Below are positions 25,664 through 38,257 of a stretch of DNA of 64,000 nucleotides, piece by piece (positions within the stretch are counted from its first letter, which is position 1; every line of letters begins with the position of its first letter). Made by a program: the position numbers and the translations under genes. The notes beneath the pieces are model-generated. The model did no database searches, was not told the origin of the DNA, and was given only the letters and a program-made list of their open reading frames with translations. The stretch lies in NCBI GenBank assembly GCA_028583405.1, contig CM053248.1, forward strand, positions 21,197,139-21,261,138, given 5' to 3'. This stretch comes from Pogonophryne albipinna (lineage: Eukaryota > Chordata > Actinopteri > Perciformes > Artedidraconidae).

Positions 25664-26520
25664 ATTTGTTACTCTGAAGGACAGCAGATGCTGCAGAGGA
25701 AGGAACATAAGGCTGTCTGCCAGCTTAGCTTACACTCTCTCTCAGCCTCAGCTTGTTGTTTGCTTGTTGCTGGGGAGACACCCCAGGTGAATAGGTGAAA
25801 CACATTTCAACAAATAGATACCACCAAGAAACTTTCCACGGTTCATTAAAACAGTTTTTCTTTTTGTATTGCTGTACATGGAACAGAAATCTGTTATTGG
25901 ACAGGTAAAACAAACAACAGTTTAATTTTTGTTGACATTTTAGATTTTTACAGAGGGAAGTTCAACTAACAAGAAACTTTCCATAGTTCATTAAGACAAT
26001 TGTTTTTTTGTGTTACACGGAATGGAAGAGGTTAAAGGGGCTCTATTCTGCTCATTCTCAGGTTCATATTTGTATAGTGTCTCTACTGGGACATGTCTCT
26101 GTGCTTTAATATTCAAAAAGCTCTTTATTTTTTTTGTGCTGCAGCACCTCTTTTCACCCTCTGTCTGAAACCAGAGCCCAGTCTGCTCTGATTGATAAGA
26201 TGGCAGGCTTTGTAGTGATTGGTCAACCACTTAAAGATGTCCCACCCCTTAGCCTATCAATTACAACGTGTTGGAGCGCTAGCCAACAGAAAAACGACTG
26301 TTACATACTTAGTGATGTCATTATGTTACGGAGGTAACGGAAGTGGATGTTTTTTTTGTAGTCTAAAATAAGGCATGTTATGGAAGAACAACAGCCCAAA
26401 CAAAATGTACGTGAAGTGCATCAAAAATCAATGTTTTTGCTTTTGGTGTCTTGCCTTAAATCATAGTGTAAAATCATAGTGTATTTTTACTCTAAAGGAC
26501 AGCAGATGCTGCAGTAAAGG
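25664..26520 (+). repeat. Local duplicated blocks
   Basis: Two short sequences occur twice. The first, around aaggacagcagatgctgcag, is at about 25676-25695 and 26496-26515. The second, around caagaaactttcca followed by gttcatta, is at about 25826-25880 and 25970-26025. Both pairs are direct repeats with a few changes, suggesting local duplication or two copies of an unnamed repeat. Confidence 0.5.
26036..26350 (+). mobile_element. TTAA MITE family B, 3'-truncated copy
   Basis: Left TTAA at 26032-26035 and start AGGGGCTCTATTCTGC. It follows the 1821-2209 copy closely, including aaaccagagcccagtctgct and gattggtcaacc. The matching right end is missing; similarity stops near 26340. Confidence 0.65.
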
Positions 26521-27923
26521 ACAAACAACATCACCAGGCGGTATGCCAGCTGCACTCACATCCTCCCATAGGCCTTAGGCCTGTTGTTTTTATTTATTAA
26601 AAGGACTAATCATTCATCAGTGTCACTCATTTTAACAAAGAATGATAAATAAATGGTGCAAAGGTCAAGTTTATTTTCACAGGTTGGTATTATCGACATG
26701 TATTCACTCACAAAACAATAGTCATTTTCACTTTATTTTAATAAAAGATAATTATAATTGTGGGTACATCTTTTGATACAAAAACAGTCTTTTACAAACA
26801 TAAAATGGACATTCATGCACAGCCATACTCTCAAGTGCACAGACACAGACCTTCAGTGAAACTAAATACGCCACAGAGCAACCAGAGATAACAGTGCTAT
26901 CTAACGCACACTCACATAACATTTTCTTAACTGTTGCAACAGAGTTTGCAGACAATGGCAGTCTTTGAAATAGTCCATATATAGTAAGTCACCATTGTGT
27001 ATGTGCCATGGAGTAAATTAACATGTTTGAAGTAAGAAAACTGCACAATAAAAACATATAAACAACATTTTCAAGGGTTATGTGCATTCAGTAATACATT
27101 AATCATTCACATGTAATAATATGCAAGGATTACACATGAATGTCATTGGAAGGGAATACAAACTGAAACACTTTGTATCTGTGTGTTTGTATATGTGGCA
27201 AAGCATTCATATGAAATGTCTTCTTTTCCATGTTTCGGTCTGGATTCCATGTTGACTCCACTGACAGGATTAGGAAATGATAATTGTACATGGAGCCAGC
27301 ATCTTGAATGCATAATACCTTCAATGTGTGTTTATCCTGTACATTAAAAGGAGAAAAGGATGTTTTCATATGAAACAAACACATGTGTCATGCTAATGGT
27401 TACAGGCCTGTCGTTATATCAAAAGTCACCACTAGACGGTGCCATTCAAAAAGGCTCCACTGCAGACCCACACAGGTGCTTTCAGTTATACTGTGATTAG
27501 ATGTCTGCAAATGTCGGGTTTGGTGGAGCCATGTTCGGAGTTTTCTCTGGACACTAAACTCGCTGTACTTGAAGTTAGAGTGAATTATGTGTTTTTTAGA
27601 AACAATATTGTTTCATTCGTTGAATTGGTCTTTTCTTCCTAGCAAACGGGATGAAAATACATGAAAAATAAATATTGTATAATGTTCCTGTTGCAGGACT
27701 GTATAACTTGACGGAGTTATGCACACACTGAATTTTACTGCTAGCTTGACAGCTGTGAGTATTTACAAAAACCAATGTTTTCTATGTTATTTATGACGTG
27801 TTTGCTATATTTATGTTCATGAGGATGATTTTGGGGGAGTGGCTTTAGAGCAGGGGTTTTCAAAGTGTGGGAAGGTGAGCCTCCCCTCAGAGAACATAAG
27901 AACATCTGCGCCCCCCCCTCCCA

Positions 27924-27972
27924 ATTATTATTATTATTATTATTATTATTGTTGTTGTTGTTGTTGTTGTTG
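27924..27972 (+). repeat. (ATT)n-(GTT)n microsatellite
   Basis: A run of ATT units (about 27924-27950) followed directly by GTT units (to 27972), inside the outer hAT. Confidence 0.9.
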
Positions 27973-30836
27973 CTATAATGCAGGGGTAATCAATTGCATT
28001 TCAAAGAGGTCCAGTAAGAGAACATGTCATTAAATGCTCTGTTTTCGCTGTCTACCTTTCTCTTTTTTGAGCACGCCATTTGAAATGACTCCGACTGTTT
28101 CTCTCTTCTTGTCTCGTCTCTGTGTGTGTGTTTGAATCTATCGTGCTGACTCACTGATTGCACCGATTTGATTGGTTGAGTAGCGTCACCTCCTTAAAAC
28201 ATTAAACAATACCTTTTTTAAACCTTTTTATCTTTATGTTTTAAATATTTTTGTTTACATTTTCAACATCGTGGATAAATCCTTATATGCTCCCGGCAAC
28301 ACTGAACGTCAACTTTGCCTCCTTATTACACTCACCCCTTCTTTAGTGGGAACAATGAGTCTGCGTCTTTGATGCGCACAGGCGGATGATGCGGGTTGCT
28401 ATGTAGACAGGAATAAACGCAGATCATCCTCTGGCTGCAGCCTTGACCGGTACTCGCTTTTGATCAAAGTCAATGCTCTTTCTGTCAAGGAATGTTTCCA
28501 AATGTTTGGAAGCCGGCTGTAGTTATCCCAATCTTCAAAGGTGGAGACCCAATGTCTACCAATAACTACAGGCAAATTAGTATCCTTCCTACAATATCAA
28601 AAGTTGTTGAAAAACTTGTGAATCTGAATAACAGTGCTTTTTCTCTGCATCCAATACAATTTGGCTTTAGGGCCAAATACTCTACAGAAACAGCCAACTG
28701 TTTTTTCACAGAACAAATCAAATCCAAAATGGACAAAAGTGGTGTTGTAGGAGCAGTGTTTCTCGACTTAAAGAAGGCCTTTGACACTGTTAATCACAAA
28801 CAACTCATATCTAAGCTATCCAGCATTAACTTCTCCACACAAACACTTAAATGGATATAATCATATTTGTTCAACCGTTCTCAGTATGTCAGAGTACAGA
28901 ATAATCAATCATCTAACCTCCAGCTGTCCACAGGTGTCCCACAAGGGTCAATTCTGGGTCCATTGTTATTTTCATTGTATATAAACGACTTACCATCGAT
29001 ATGTCCTCATACAAACATCCAAATGTATGCTGATGATACTGTCATTTATGTTCACGGAGGCAGTCTGACACAAGTGGCTAATGAACTGACGAACAAGATG
29101 GTTCATGTAACAGCTTGGTTGGAGCAATGCTGTCTGCAACTAAATCAGTAAAACTATGTTCTTCACCAAAACCAAGTCCTCCTGCGTTGAGCCAGATGTG
29201 TTTGTGTCCGGGGAGAGGCTACAGGTGGTCTCACAGTACAAATACCTGGGGGTATTAATTGATTCAAGACTCAATTTTAAGGCTCAGGTGAAAAAGGTCT
29301 GCAACAGGGTCAAATTCAGTCTGTCAAATTCAACAAGTCCTCCAACTCATACGAACAAATGGGCCGATTGTTCAGGCCCTTATTACGACCAAATATGTGG
29401 TTTGTTCAAGCGCTTAATACGTCCTATAATTAAGTTTGAAAGTTTTCACCCTCTAGTGCTCCCGTTGAATGCAAACGTTACAGATGGTCGTTTATTCACA
29501 AATAACCCTCTCTGTAAAATCCTAAATTGTAGGATAGTTTGGCCATTAAAACACTTTTTGATTAGATTTCTAGCGAGAAGTGTATATTGTACATTTAGAA
29601 TCCACGTCCAGTCGATATGTAGGATCTATAGTTTGATAGATATTACGAAGATGATTTGAGGTATGCGACAGCCTCCATGTAAAGTTACGGGTTGAAAACA
29701 GTATTTCCAGTCTCGACGTTTTCATAATAAAACAAATGATCAAATGATTTAACAGTGATATCTGCAGTACTCATCAACCAAAAAACATCAGTTTATCCTT
29801 GTTAATTATACGACATTTATTGGTTTAAATTGTGTACAATGCTTTTGTGTTTTTCCCATAGGTTTTTCTCTTTCGATTCTGAGAGACACCTTTCTTTTTT
29901 CAGAGGTTTTGATCGATTGTTTTACCCGCAATGCATGTCGGGATATGGTGTTTATATGATATGAAATCGGAAAAACATTTAAAAAAAATTAAATAATACT
30001 TTATTCCGAGTGTTCTTGCTTTTCTTTTTGGAAGTCATCACATAACGGCATTGTAATACACGGTTCGGCTGCATTAAATATTACATATCTGCCGTAGATA
30101 TTTATTTATAGAGCCCTGATCAGAAGACCTTTTGACAAACTGTAAGAAATGCCGCCAAAACTGAATACGTGACGTGGATCATAAATATATTAGCAATTAA
30201 ACAACATCTTACATTTCTTTTCACACAATACGTCTCCTTGCAGTATCAACACTAATTCGGCTGAATTTTATATTTGATCCAATTGGTAGATAGGCTATAT
30301 TTACACCATAACGGTGCACAGCTGATAGAAAGGGATTTTCTTGTAGTTTTTAAAGATATTATTTACTGAACTACCTTTCCAACTCCTCATGCAGTTGGCT
30401 GTTACAGGTCTATACAGGTTCATGGTACAATGCATAAGATTCAAATCGAGAGACTGAAACTGTATTTTCCTTTACCGTTCTGTTTTCATTTCACAATAGA
30501 GTTAATAGTCATATTATATTTGATATTATTATGTTTTATTAACTACACCACTGTTTTTTTAACCCGCACCGCCTAGTGGTTAAAGCACGTTATTGAATTT
30601 TGTTGTTGAATAAGTTTTATTTGATGAAAACATTTAAATATTAAGAGTAGCCTACATACAAAATAGGGGGAAAGTAGAAGGCATGATAGAAATATAGAAT
30701 ATAAAATATCAAGAAGATACTGTAGTGATCTCTACAATAAAACAGTTTAGTCCAGGACGTCCAAAGATATTAACAGGAGGATGTGCAAAACAGACAAACT
30801 AATAAGGCTTTATTTAAACATTAAAGAATACTTTAA

Positions 30837-32910
30837 AGGGGACCTATCATGCAAAATGCACTCTTGTACATCTTTTATACATGAATATGTGTCCCCGGTG
30901 TGTCAGGGAACTCACCAATGGCGCATTTCCACTACACGGCCTTGCTCGGCCTCGCTCGGTATCATGGCTAGGCCTCGTTAAGACTGGCTCACTTTATGGC
31001 GCATTTCCATTACAGTTTAGGAAATGGGGTAGTATCTATAGTAACGCAGTGTGGGCGGAGCCGTGACGTCATCTTCAATGAGAGCCCCAGAAAAACAACA
31101 CAGCCGTTAGCCCTCAGAGCTCACAGCTCCTCATATCTGTTCAGAAACTAGACAAAAGTTAAACAAGTACAAACCACAGACTGTCTGTGTCATGGCGAAT
31201 ACAGTCGCTGATTTATTTATGTCTGTATAGGCCGTTGTTGTGAGTGTGGACGGTCGGAGCATTTACAACGTTAGCTTAGCCAATGTCCATTTAGAAAACA
31301 CGCATTTCAAAAGGTTTTTCGCCTGCCGTCTGTCTGCAGACTTGTCAAAGCATTAATTCATGGTTTTTACTAACCGGTATCAGTATGTTGTTACTTCGGC
31401 ATCATTTTGAAACGTGTATTACAATTAAATCACGGTCAAATATGTTCATCTTGTTGTAGTTGTAGCCCCCTTGCCAGCGATTCTCTCTCTAGTTTAGCAT
31501 ACTCAGCCCGACTCACCCTGGTTGTTCCTGGCCCTAGAACCACGATTTTATGGGGCCAGAAAAACTGTGAATTAGGACCCGCTAGCCGGTACTAGGCCAA
31601 GTGGAAACGCAACCAAAAACGGGCCCCGCACGGCTCGGCACGCTTAAAGCGGGCTCCGCGCTGCACTGGAAACGCGCCACAAGTGTCAGAAAATACAACC
31701 CTCTCTCTTTTCCTCCATACCCAAATCTCTAAAAAAGGGGCTGTAACGGATCTGATACAGACTGATCCAGATTTGAATTATTTTCCACGTCACAAAAGGG
31801 GTGCTCCGCTTAGTGGTCAATTCTCCACCTATCAGGGGAATGAGAGGTTGGGCCACGGCCGGCCATTGCTGCTTGAAAGCGCTGGAGACGCTGTAGTACA
31901 TATGCCAGGCCTGTAAGTGGCGCTGTAGTCTGCCACAAAAGCAGCGAAGAAGACTTCCCTTGCATGGTTGCCATGGTTGCCCTTCTATTTATTCTCCGCT
32001 GTGGCTCTTTTTCTCCCTGCCCGAGGCAAGCGTTTGCGCCTCCTGCTTTAAAACAAATGAATAATGACTCTATATAATCATATGTAAGGGATAATGTGCA
32101 GCGACTAATAACACCTTCATGCCGATCTAGATCCCTCCGCTTTGCGTCGGGCTCCTGATCAGCCTGTCGGTGTTCTTTTCCCCATAATGACCGCGTCGCT
32201 GCACATTATCCCGCTTATTACATGGCCACATTCTCAACAAAGTAACGATATGACTCCCAATATTAATTGAAATGCTTTTATCGATTTAGAAAATTATTTT
32301 ATTGATTTAAAAAATAGTTTAGATTGACATGCATCCACTAAGAAAAATAGTCCGTTGTTACTGTTTGAACTAACGTAGCAACGGCAGGAACTGCTTCGAT
32401 AGCGTTTTTGAGGAGCTTTTTGATTATAGATTTGAAAACATCGTTGCTTGCTTTAAAAGTAGCACAATTCATTATGTCAAACCTTGGAAAGTATCTAGAT
32501 ATCCCTGCCCTAATGCAAAAGTAACTGGCAACTGAATATGTGTCGCCGTTTGATGTCTATGTCTGGACCGCTGTGTAAAAAGGAGGGTTTCTGCCCCATT
32601 ACTTCTCTTCTTACTTCTATAAGAATAAAACACGGTGGACGGAGATCTCTTTTTCTCCCCCTCTTCTCCCCGCTGCAGCCTAGCAGCTGATCTCAAAGCA
32701 TGCTCCTCTCCTGCAGGGGGGCGTGGTCAACTGCAGCTCACAGAATCAGCCCCCTGCAAAAACAGCGCTGGAAAGAGCAAATAGAGCGAAATGAGGCATG
32801 GCTAAAATACAGGATCTGTTTGGTATTTTGAAAAAAAAACTATATTTATATACTTTTATATAGGTATGGCCCTACAATATATTGTTCAAATATAGCATGA
32901 TAGGTCCACT
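30837..32910. mobile_element. TTAA-flanked MITE with a nested insert
   Basis: TTAA at 30833-30836 and 32911-32914. Ends are AGGGGACCTATCATGC and (right end reversed) AGTGGACCTATCATGC. A Harbinger-like MITE is inserted at 30919-31679. The rest (31683-32910) is non-coding. Confidence 0.8.
30919..31679. mobile_element. Harbinger-like MITE, 761 bp
   Basis: Ends TGGCGCATTTCCACT and (right end reversed) TGGCGCGTTTCCAGT. The 3-bp duplication CAA is at 30916-30918 and 31680-31682. Its terminal regions match those of the 4.4-kb element at 56680-61121, suggesting it is a non-autonomous relative. A second similar start (ggcgcatttccattacag, about 30999) lies inside the left part. Confidence 0.75.
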
Positions 32911-33039
32911 TTAAGTTAAGGTCTTCTTTTGAATAAGAAAAAAACTTTGGGGTTATCCACGGATAAATATGAAGTCTGACAAAGTACTTAACGTCCAATA
33001 TATTGCATAGTTTATTTTGGCACTTGACAATCACCTTCC

Positions 33040-33220
33040 CTGAATTTGACTCAGGTGTAACTAAAGTCTGATTTAAGGGTTGTTTATATTTCACATCATT
33101 AATCAGAATCTGAAAAGTAACTAAAATAAATGTAGTGGAGTAAAAACACCAGATTAACCTCTGAATTGTAGTGGAGTAGAACAAAGTAGTACATGCTGCT
33201 GTAACAAAAACATTTCTCAA
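33040..33220 (-). mobile_element. Relic of the 43910-44350 hAT family
   Basis: Matches part of that element: tctgatttaag, gttatatttcacatcatt-type blocks and gtagtggagtaaaa. No ends are preserved. Sequence just after it (gggatcaataaagtat, about 33222) resembles a LINE 3' tail. Confidence 0.55.
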
Positions 33221-33574
33221 CTTGGGATCAATAAAGTATATCTTATCTTAAGATGATCGATGGCTACTGCCATATTTGCAAAATGTGCCTCTGAAACTTG
33301 ACAAGTGCATGTTTCAAGACTTGTCAATGAACAACAGGAGGGGTCACAGACATAAGACCAGCTGTTAAATAAAGCTCTTCTGACCTTAGCTGGCATGTGG
33401 GTATATTAATTCACCCATTTATTAATTATATGTTTTAAATTTGATAACACCACTGTGTTTCGTATCCCCTAAACCTCCAGGGTGTACACAGTTTAATACT
33501 GGCAACTTCTAATTGTGGGAAATACGAAAACGTCTTATAAAGAGACGTGCCATAGAACATGTTGCGAAACACAC

Positions 33575-33893
33575 TGTCACGGAGGTGATCTCGGCCTCCG
33601 TTACGGGTTGTATAGCTTTATTGTTGTTGATTGTGTTCACCTGGTGCCCTGTGTTGTCTCCTCCCCCCTCACCTGTGTCTTGTTGGTTGATTAGTGTGTG
33701 TGTATTTAGGCTCTGTTTTCCCTGTCAGTGGAGAGGTAGTGTGTGGGAGATCCTTGTGGCTGCTGACTGTGTTCAGGGAGGACAGTCATATTGAGGCTGG
33801 TGACTTTGTGCACATGAGAAATAAATGCCCACACCGGGTTATATTTGAACTCTCTGCCTCTGCCTCCTTGCTTGGCTCAATGGTCAGTCTCAC
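33575..33893 (+). mobile_element. Possible solo LTR
   Basis: Begins TGTCACGGAGG and ends near CAGTCTCACA, with CACAC on both sides (33570-33574 and about 33894-33898). An AATAAA near 33821 would be the poly(A) signal. The CA-repeat at the right edge makes the exact end and the duplication ambiguous. Confidence 0.4.
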
Positions 33894-34232
33894 ACACACA
33901 ATAGCCAGCATGTGTAGTTCTGGGGGGGGCGGTTCCATTCCATTTCATAGAGCTGTTCGATGCTCAGCGTAACCTTGTTGCACTGCCACTCCAACATCCA
34001 ATTACAGGGCTTGATGACTAAAGCAAGGCGGATGTTGTGGTCCCAAACGCTAGCTGGGGATTCTGGGTAGTGTAGGGTCTAAACTCCGAAAAAACTATTT
34101 GTTTCTCTGAATCGAAGGTTAAAAACACAAAAGCATTGTACACAATTTAAACCAATCAATATTGTGTAATTAACAAGGATAAACTGATGTGTTTTAGTGG
34201 ATGAGTAGTGCAGATATCACTGTAAAATCAAT

Positions 34233-35182
34233 CGACAGTAAGGGGAATACTTACTTCCGGGTGTACAATTCTCCGTTATCCAATGAGAATGGACGCTCAC
34301 ATTGCCTTTAAGGGCAGCTGACACAAACGAATGCCGTGCTTCCATGAGCGTCAAATCCCGCCGCAGATGGGAATACATTGCAATCAGTTGAAAGCTATTT
34401 GCGTCCCTTTATGACGCTGAAGGAGCCTAGGAGCGTCACAACTGCACGCCACGGACACTGACCAAACGTCGCTCCTGGACGCTTAGGGAGTGAGAGTGTG
34501 TTGCTCACTCAAACAACTCGGACTGAACTACCAACACGGAAGCAGAGGTGCGCTGACATTGTGAAATCGATCGGGCTTGATATATGGTGAAATTAAAATC
34601 AGTAGGTGAGGCTGGGGGAGCGGGAGGGGAAGAGGCTCTCCGTGCGCGGCGCAGGGTGCTATGACAGCGGACACTATGACACTTTATTTATTGTCTTGTT
34701 TGATTCTGTTGGCTTATATTTTATTTTATCAATAAGGTATTTATATAGTTTTTCCCTTCAGTTATGCTAAAGTCTTTTATTGCACTTCAAGTCTAAAGTT
34801 TACATTTTAATTGTTTGGCACTGACTTTTCCTCATTGATGTTTTACTTAGTTATGTTTTACCCTCCTTTTCATGTTTATTGATGTTCACTGCTAGTGCTA
34901 CCTCAGAAACTTCATTTTTATACTGAGAAACTGTGCCTTGAAGCCATATCAAAATGTTGAATTGTTCATTCAGGGATTCATTTCAGAAATAAAACCAGCT
35001 TGAAATGCTATTTTGGTCTGTTACTCCTTTTTGTTTTAGTTTCTGTTACCTTGTAGGTGCTTGTACTGTTAAGTAACTTGAAAAATAACCATAATAACCG
35101 ACATGAAAAAATATCGTGATATATATCGTCTATCGTGATACTGCTTGAAAAATATCGTGATAATATATTTTTCAATATCGCC
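34233..35182. mobile_element. Unrelated insert in the right arm of the 6.1-kb hAT
   Basis: Interrupts the arm-to-arm pairing. Its right edge, read in reverse, begins TAGGGGTGGGCGATATTG, an end seen in hAT-type fish repeats, preceded by several atatcgtgata-type blocks (about 35110-35165). The left edge is not resolved. About 150 bp of the original arm seem to be missing. Confidence 0.5.
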
Positions 35183-35587
35183 CACCCCTAATTCTAAGAG
35201 TACAATATACACTTCTCGCCAGAAATCTAATCAAAAAGCATTTTAATGGCCAAAGTATTCCACAATTTTCCAGAGAGGGTTATTTGTGAATAAACGTCCC
35301 TCCGGAGCGTTTGCAATGAACGGGCCGGGAGCATGTTGTTTCTTACACAACCACTAGAGCACCTCTAGTGGTCGTGTAAGAAACAACATACACTTTAAAA
35401 CGTCTCCGGGTCGTAATAAGGGCATGAACAATCGGCCTATATGGTCGTTTTTTGTAGGAGGACAGGCTGGTCAAATTTGAGGTTTACTAGGGACTGCATG
35501 TCAACAGATCTCTGATGTACATGCACTCTATGGTTATATCTCACATCACCTACTGCTTAACAACCTGGTCACATGCCTGTGTACAAC

Positions 35588-36696
35588 CAGTAGCGTGGCG
35601 TGGGAAAAAAAATAGGGGAAGCCAATAATACGTCCTTTCTTTTGGGTCGGGAGGGTGTGGTGGTCAATATAATAACGTAACCAGATGAGTGATTACAGCA
35701 CCCGGTATCATTTTACACACATTTGTATCATACAGATGCAGGACTTCCACACGCCTGTTATCTAACCGACAGGTCCGCACGCACTCTCCAGCCCAAACTC
35801 TAATAAGCATTCATTCACAAACTAAATCAGGAGACCTTTCACGTTTTACGTCCGATTCGCTCCTTTTTCCCTCGCTGTACACAGCTCCAGTTTGGGCATC
35901 GGCCTGTCATCAGATTGTATTTGTTGTTGCTGCTGTAGCGGAAGTTTAGTACAATTATTTTTGAGTAAATACTCCAAATCTTCACCCTCCATAATTGCAC
36001 TCGCTTCTGTCGCTTGCTACTTTCTAACGGCGGTGAGAGTGGTGCAGTGACGCTATCTATCTTCTATCGATTCGATTTATGATTCGAAAATTATAAAAGT
36101 AGGGTAGACATGTGAATATTATCCGACTGAACAAAACGTGCATTTATCTAACAGGTTCGTTTTCCACTGACCTTATTTCGAGCTATTTTCCAAAATCCTA
36201 TGGAGAAATCCCATTGCTTTCTGTCGAGGGAAACCCATGGGGAAACCGAGCGCAGCTTACTTCCGGGTTTTAGGACGCGTCACTGCACCACTAAGTTGAT
36301 GCGATTTGATTGGATTGTGAGGCAAGGGAAGCCAGCCGCCTCTGGCTTCCCTTGGCATGGCCCTGACTAATCACAGGTTGGCAGGGGCATCACGTGAGCC
36401 TCATCTGATTGGTCAATCTCTCCATTTTTTTTCGCCAAGGGAAGCCAATTTCGGCTAGCCTCCTCTCGCAGCAGAGAGTGCAATCTACTGTTTCACCATA
36501 ACATCTACAGGGGCGCTGTTTCACTCTTTGTAAAATACTCAATGAGAATGGGGGAGAGACGGGCCGGCAGCAACACACAACAAAGAATTTCCGAAACTAA
36601 ACGAAGTGTTTTTATTTATTTATTAAAATTATTACTACACTCCGAAAAAACAGGGGAAGCCTGGCTTCCCTTGGCCTCCAGGAGAAAACGTCACTG
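35588..36696. mobile_element. Non-autonomous hAT, 1109 bp, perfect 8-bp duplication
   Basis: Ends CAGTAGCGTGGCGTGGG and (right end reversed) CAGTGACGTTTTCTCC. The duplication TGTACAAC (35580-35587, 36697-36704) is exact. The motif aggggaagcc recurs near both ends. It interrupts the dead LINE. No transposase. Confidence 0.88.
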
Positions 36697-36780
36697 TGTA
36701 CAACCACTCTTAAACCACTGGAATCATTATACAAACAAACACTTAAAATAGTAGGTAAGAAATCAGTTCATTCTCATCAT

Positions 36781-37318
36781 TGCAGCTAGACTAGACTGGA
36801 GGGAACACATTAGTCCTGTCTTAGCTACTCTACACTGGCTTCCTGTAACTTTTAGAATAGATTTTAAGGTGCTTCTCCTCACATACAAAGCTCTAAATGG
36901 ACAAGGACCCAGCTACATTGCTGACTCTCTAATAAACTACACACCCGCCAGAACACTGCGATCATCAGATGCTATTAGAGGTCAAAAGAAAGAGTCATAA
37001 GAAGATCGGTGATGCAGCCTTTGTAAACTACGCCCCAAAACTGTGGAACACGTTACCCAACAATATTAGGGAAGCCAATACGTTTTAAAAATTATCTATC
37101 TCTTTACCAAAGCATTTTACTGACTTTACACTATTATACTGCACTATTTCTCTATGTTTTATTCCCCATGTTTTTATGTTTAATTATTTTATCCCACTTT
37201 ATGCCTTGCTCTTGCTGCTTGTTTTACACTGCTTTTATGTCTTATTTATTACTGATGTAAAGCACTTTGAACTGCAATCCCCTGTATGAAAGGTGTTATA
37301 CAAATTATTATTATTATT
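36781..37318 (+). mobile_element. Second LINE fragment (Rex1/L2-like 3' end) inside the first LINE
   Basis: Translates in part to HWLPVTFRIDFKVLLLTYKA and GPSYIADSLINYTPARTLRS, the C-terminal LINE region, then breaks frame. It ends agcactttgaactgcaatcc ... (attatt)n near 37316. A short attgc on both sides may be the target duplication. Confidence 0.7.
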
Positions 37319-38257
37319 GCCAAATACTCGCAAAATACAACTTGTTGAGCTGGAAAAATTGTATTAGATATGCAAATGCTTACCTCATGTACAAAATAAT
37401 ACACAGCCTTACCTCACCTCCGCTCAGACATTTTATCAACATACGCACACCTGTAACTTGGTCAACAAGAGCTGCAACAAGAGGAGATTACATTGTTCCA
37501 TTAAGGAAGAGTTCATTCAGCCAATCTTCATTTTCTTTTAAAGCTGCACAACAGTGGAACTCAATCCCAGTAACGATTAGAGAACAAAACACCTGCACTT
37601 TATTCAAATCTAACTTAAAAACATGGCTAGTGGAAAATCAGCTCTGTCAACACTTGACACAATCTGCACTTTACAACGCTCTGTTTGTACACATGTGCTT
37701 TGACCTGATGCTATCTGTCTGCTTTGTGAATATGTATTTTTGCTTTGATTTGTTTTTATATTATGCTTTTATCATAATATAAGCATATATGTTGAATGTT
37801 GATTTACTGATTGTATTTACCTGTCATTTGAAGTGACATTTTTTTTTAGGATGACTTTCAACATCTGTCCAGGGACTGCAGATGAAAAATAGCCTGTTGG
37901 CTAACACTGTCCCTGTCAAATAAATAAATAATAAATAAATAAACCCGCACTCACACAGGTAGGTTGAGGTGAAGGGAATGAGAACTTTTACAGCCTTTTT
38001 GGCGAAGTGGGGGAACTCGGTCTCCACAGAGAGCCAAAAGTGTGCAAGTGACGTTTTCTGTCAGACGCTGTCTCCTCTCTCACTTTAGGTAAGTTCACTA
38101 AAAATGGATTAATGTTGATGCTGCATAAAGTTACCTGAAGTTAACTAGCTAGATTTCACTGTTTCTCGTTATTTTTTTCTCACGCTGTGCCTCCTCTGAA
38201 GCTCTCTGGCGCCCCCGGGGAGGCGGGTCTCACACTTTGAAAACCGCTTCTTTAGAG

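Larger units (their letters stand above)
24918..27842. other. fads6 upstream region
   Basis: The likely fads6 promoter and 5' untranslated region lie just above 24917 (on the minus strand). No TATA box is obvious, and the first exon may be longer on the 5' side. Beyond that are a family B MITE (26036-26350) and local duplicated blocks. No gene is supported. Confidence 0.5.
29331..35469. mobile_element. 6.1-kb hAT with long inverted arms, inserted in the LINE
   Basis: The target duplication GTCAAATT (29323-29330 and 35470-35477) is exact. Ends are CAACAAGTCCTCC and (right end reversed) CAGCCTGTCCTCC. The arms are unusually long: 29331-29600 pairs with about 35183-35469 (core GGCCGATTGTTC, cttattacgacc), and about 29752-29890 pairs with about 34095-34232. 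The right arm is broken by an unrelated segment (about 34233-35182). The middle holds further transposons and no transposase frame. Confidence 0.85.
28480..37960 (+). mobile_element. Dead L2/CR1-group LINE split by three insertions
   Basis: Pieces: about 28480-29330, 35478-35579, 36705-36780 and 37319-37960. The first encodes reverse transcriptase motifs: KPAVVIPIFKGGDP, VFLDLKKAFDTVNH, TGVPQGSILGPLLF and the catalytic MYADDTVIY (about 29026). It has an in-frame TAA at 28858-28860 and a frame break near 29150. The last piece encodes the C-terminal region (KYNLLSWKNCIRYANAYLMY) and ends in an (AAATAA)-rich tail near 37918-37940. The 5' end is truncated. It is not functional. Confidence 0.85.
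27851..38249. mobile_element. Outer hAT element of a nested cluster (10.4 kb as it stands)
   Basis: Left end CAGGGGTTTTCAAAGTGTG; the right end reads CACACTTTGAAAACCGCTT. The 8-bp duplication CTTTAGAG at 27843-27850 and 38250-38257 is exact. Its own sequence is only the outer parts (about 27851-28465 and 37950-38249, including gcccccc-rich pieces at both ends); the rest is later insertions. No transposase is seen. It lies between fads6 and ush1g. Confidence 0.85.

Noticed and set aside
33513..33972. Two overlapping plus-strand frames
   Set aside because: They run across the LTR-like repeat and have no protein resemblance.
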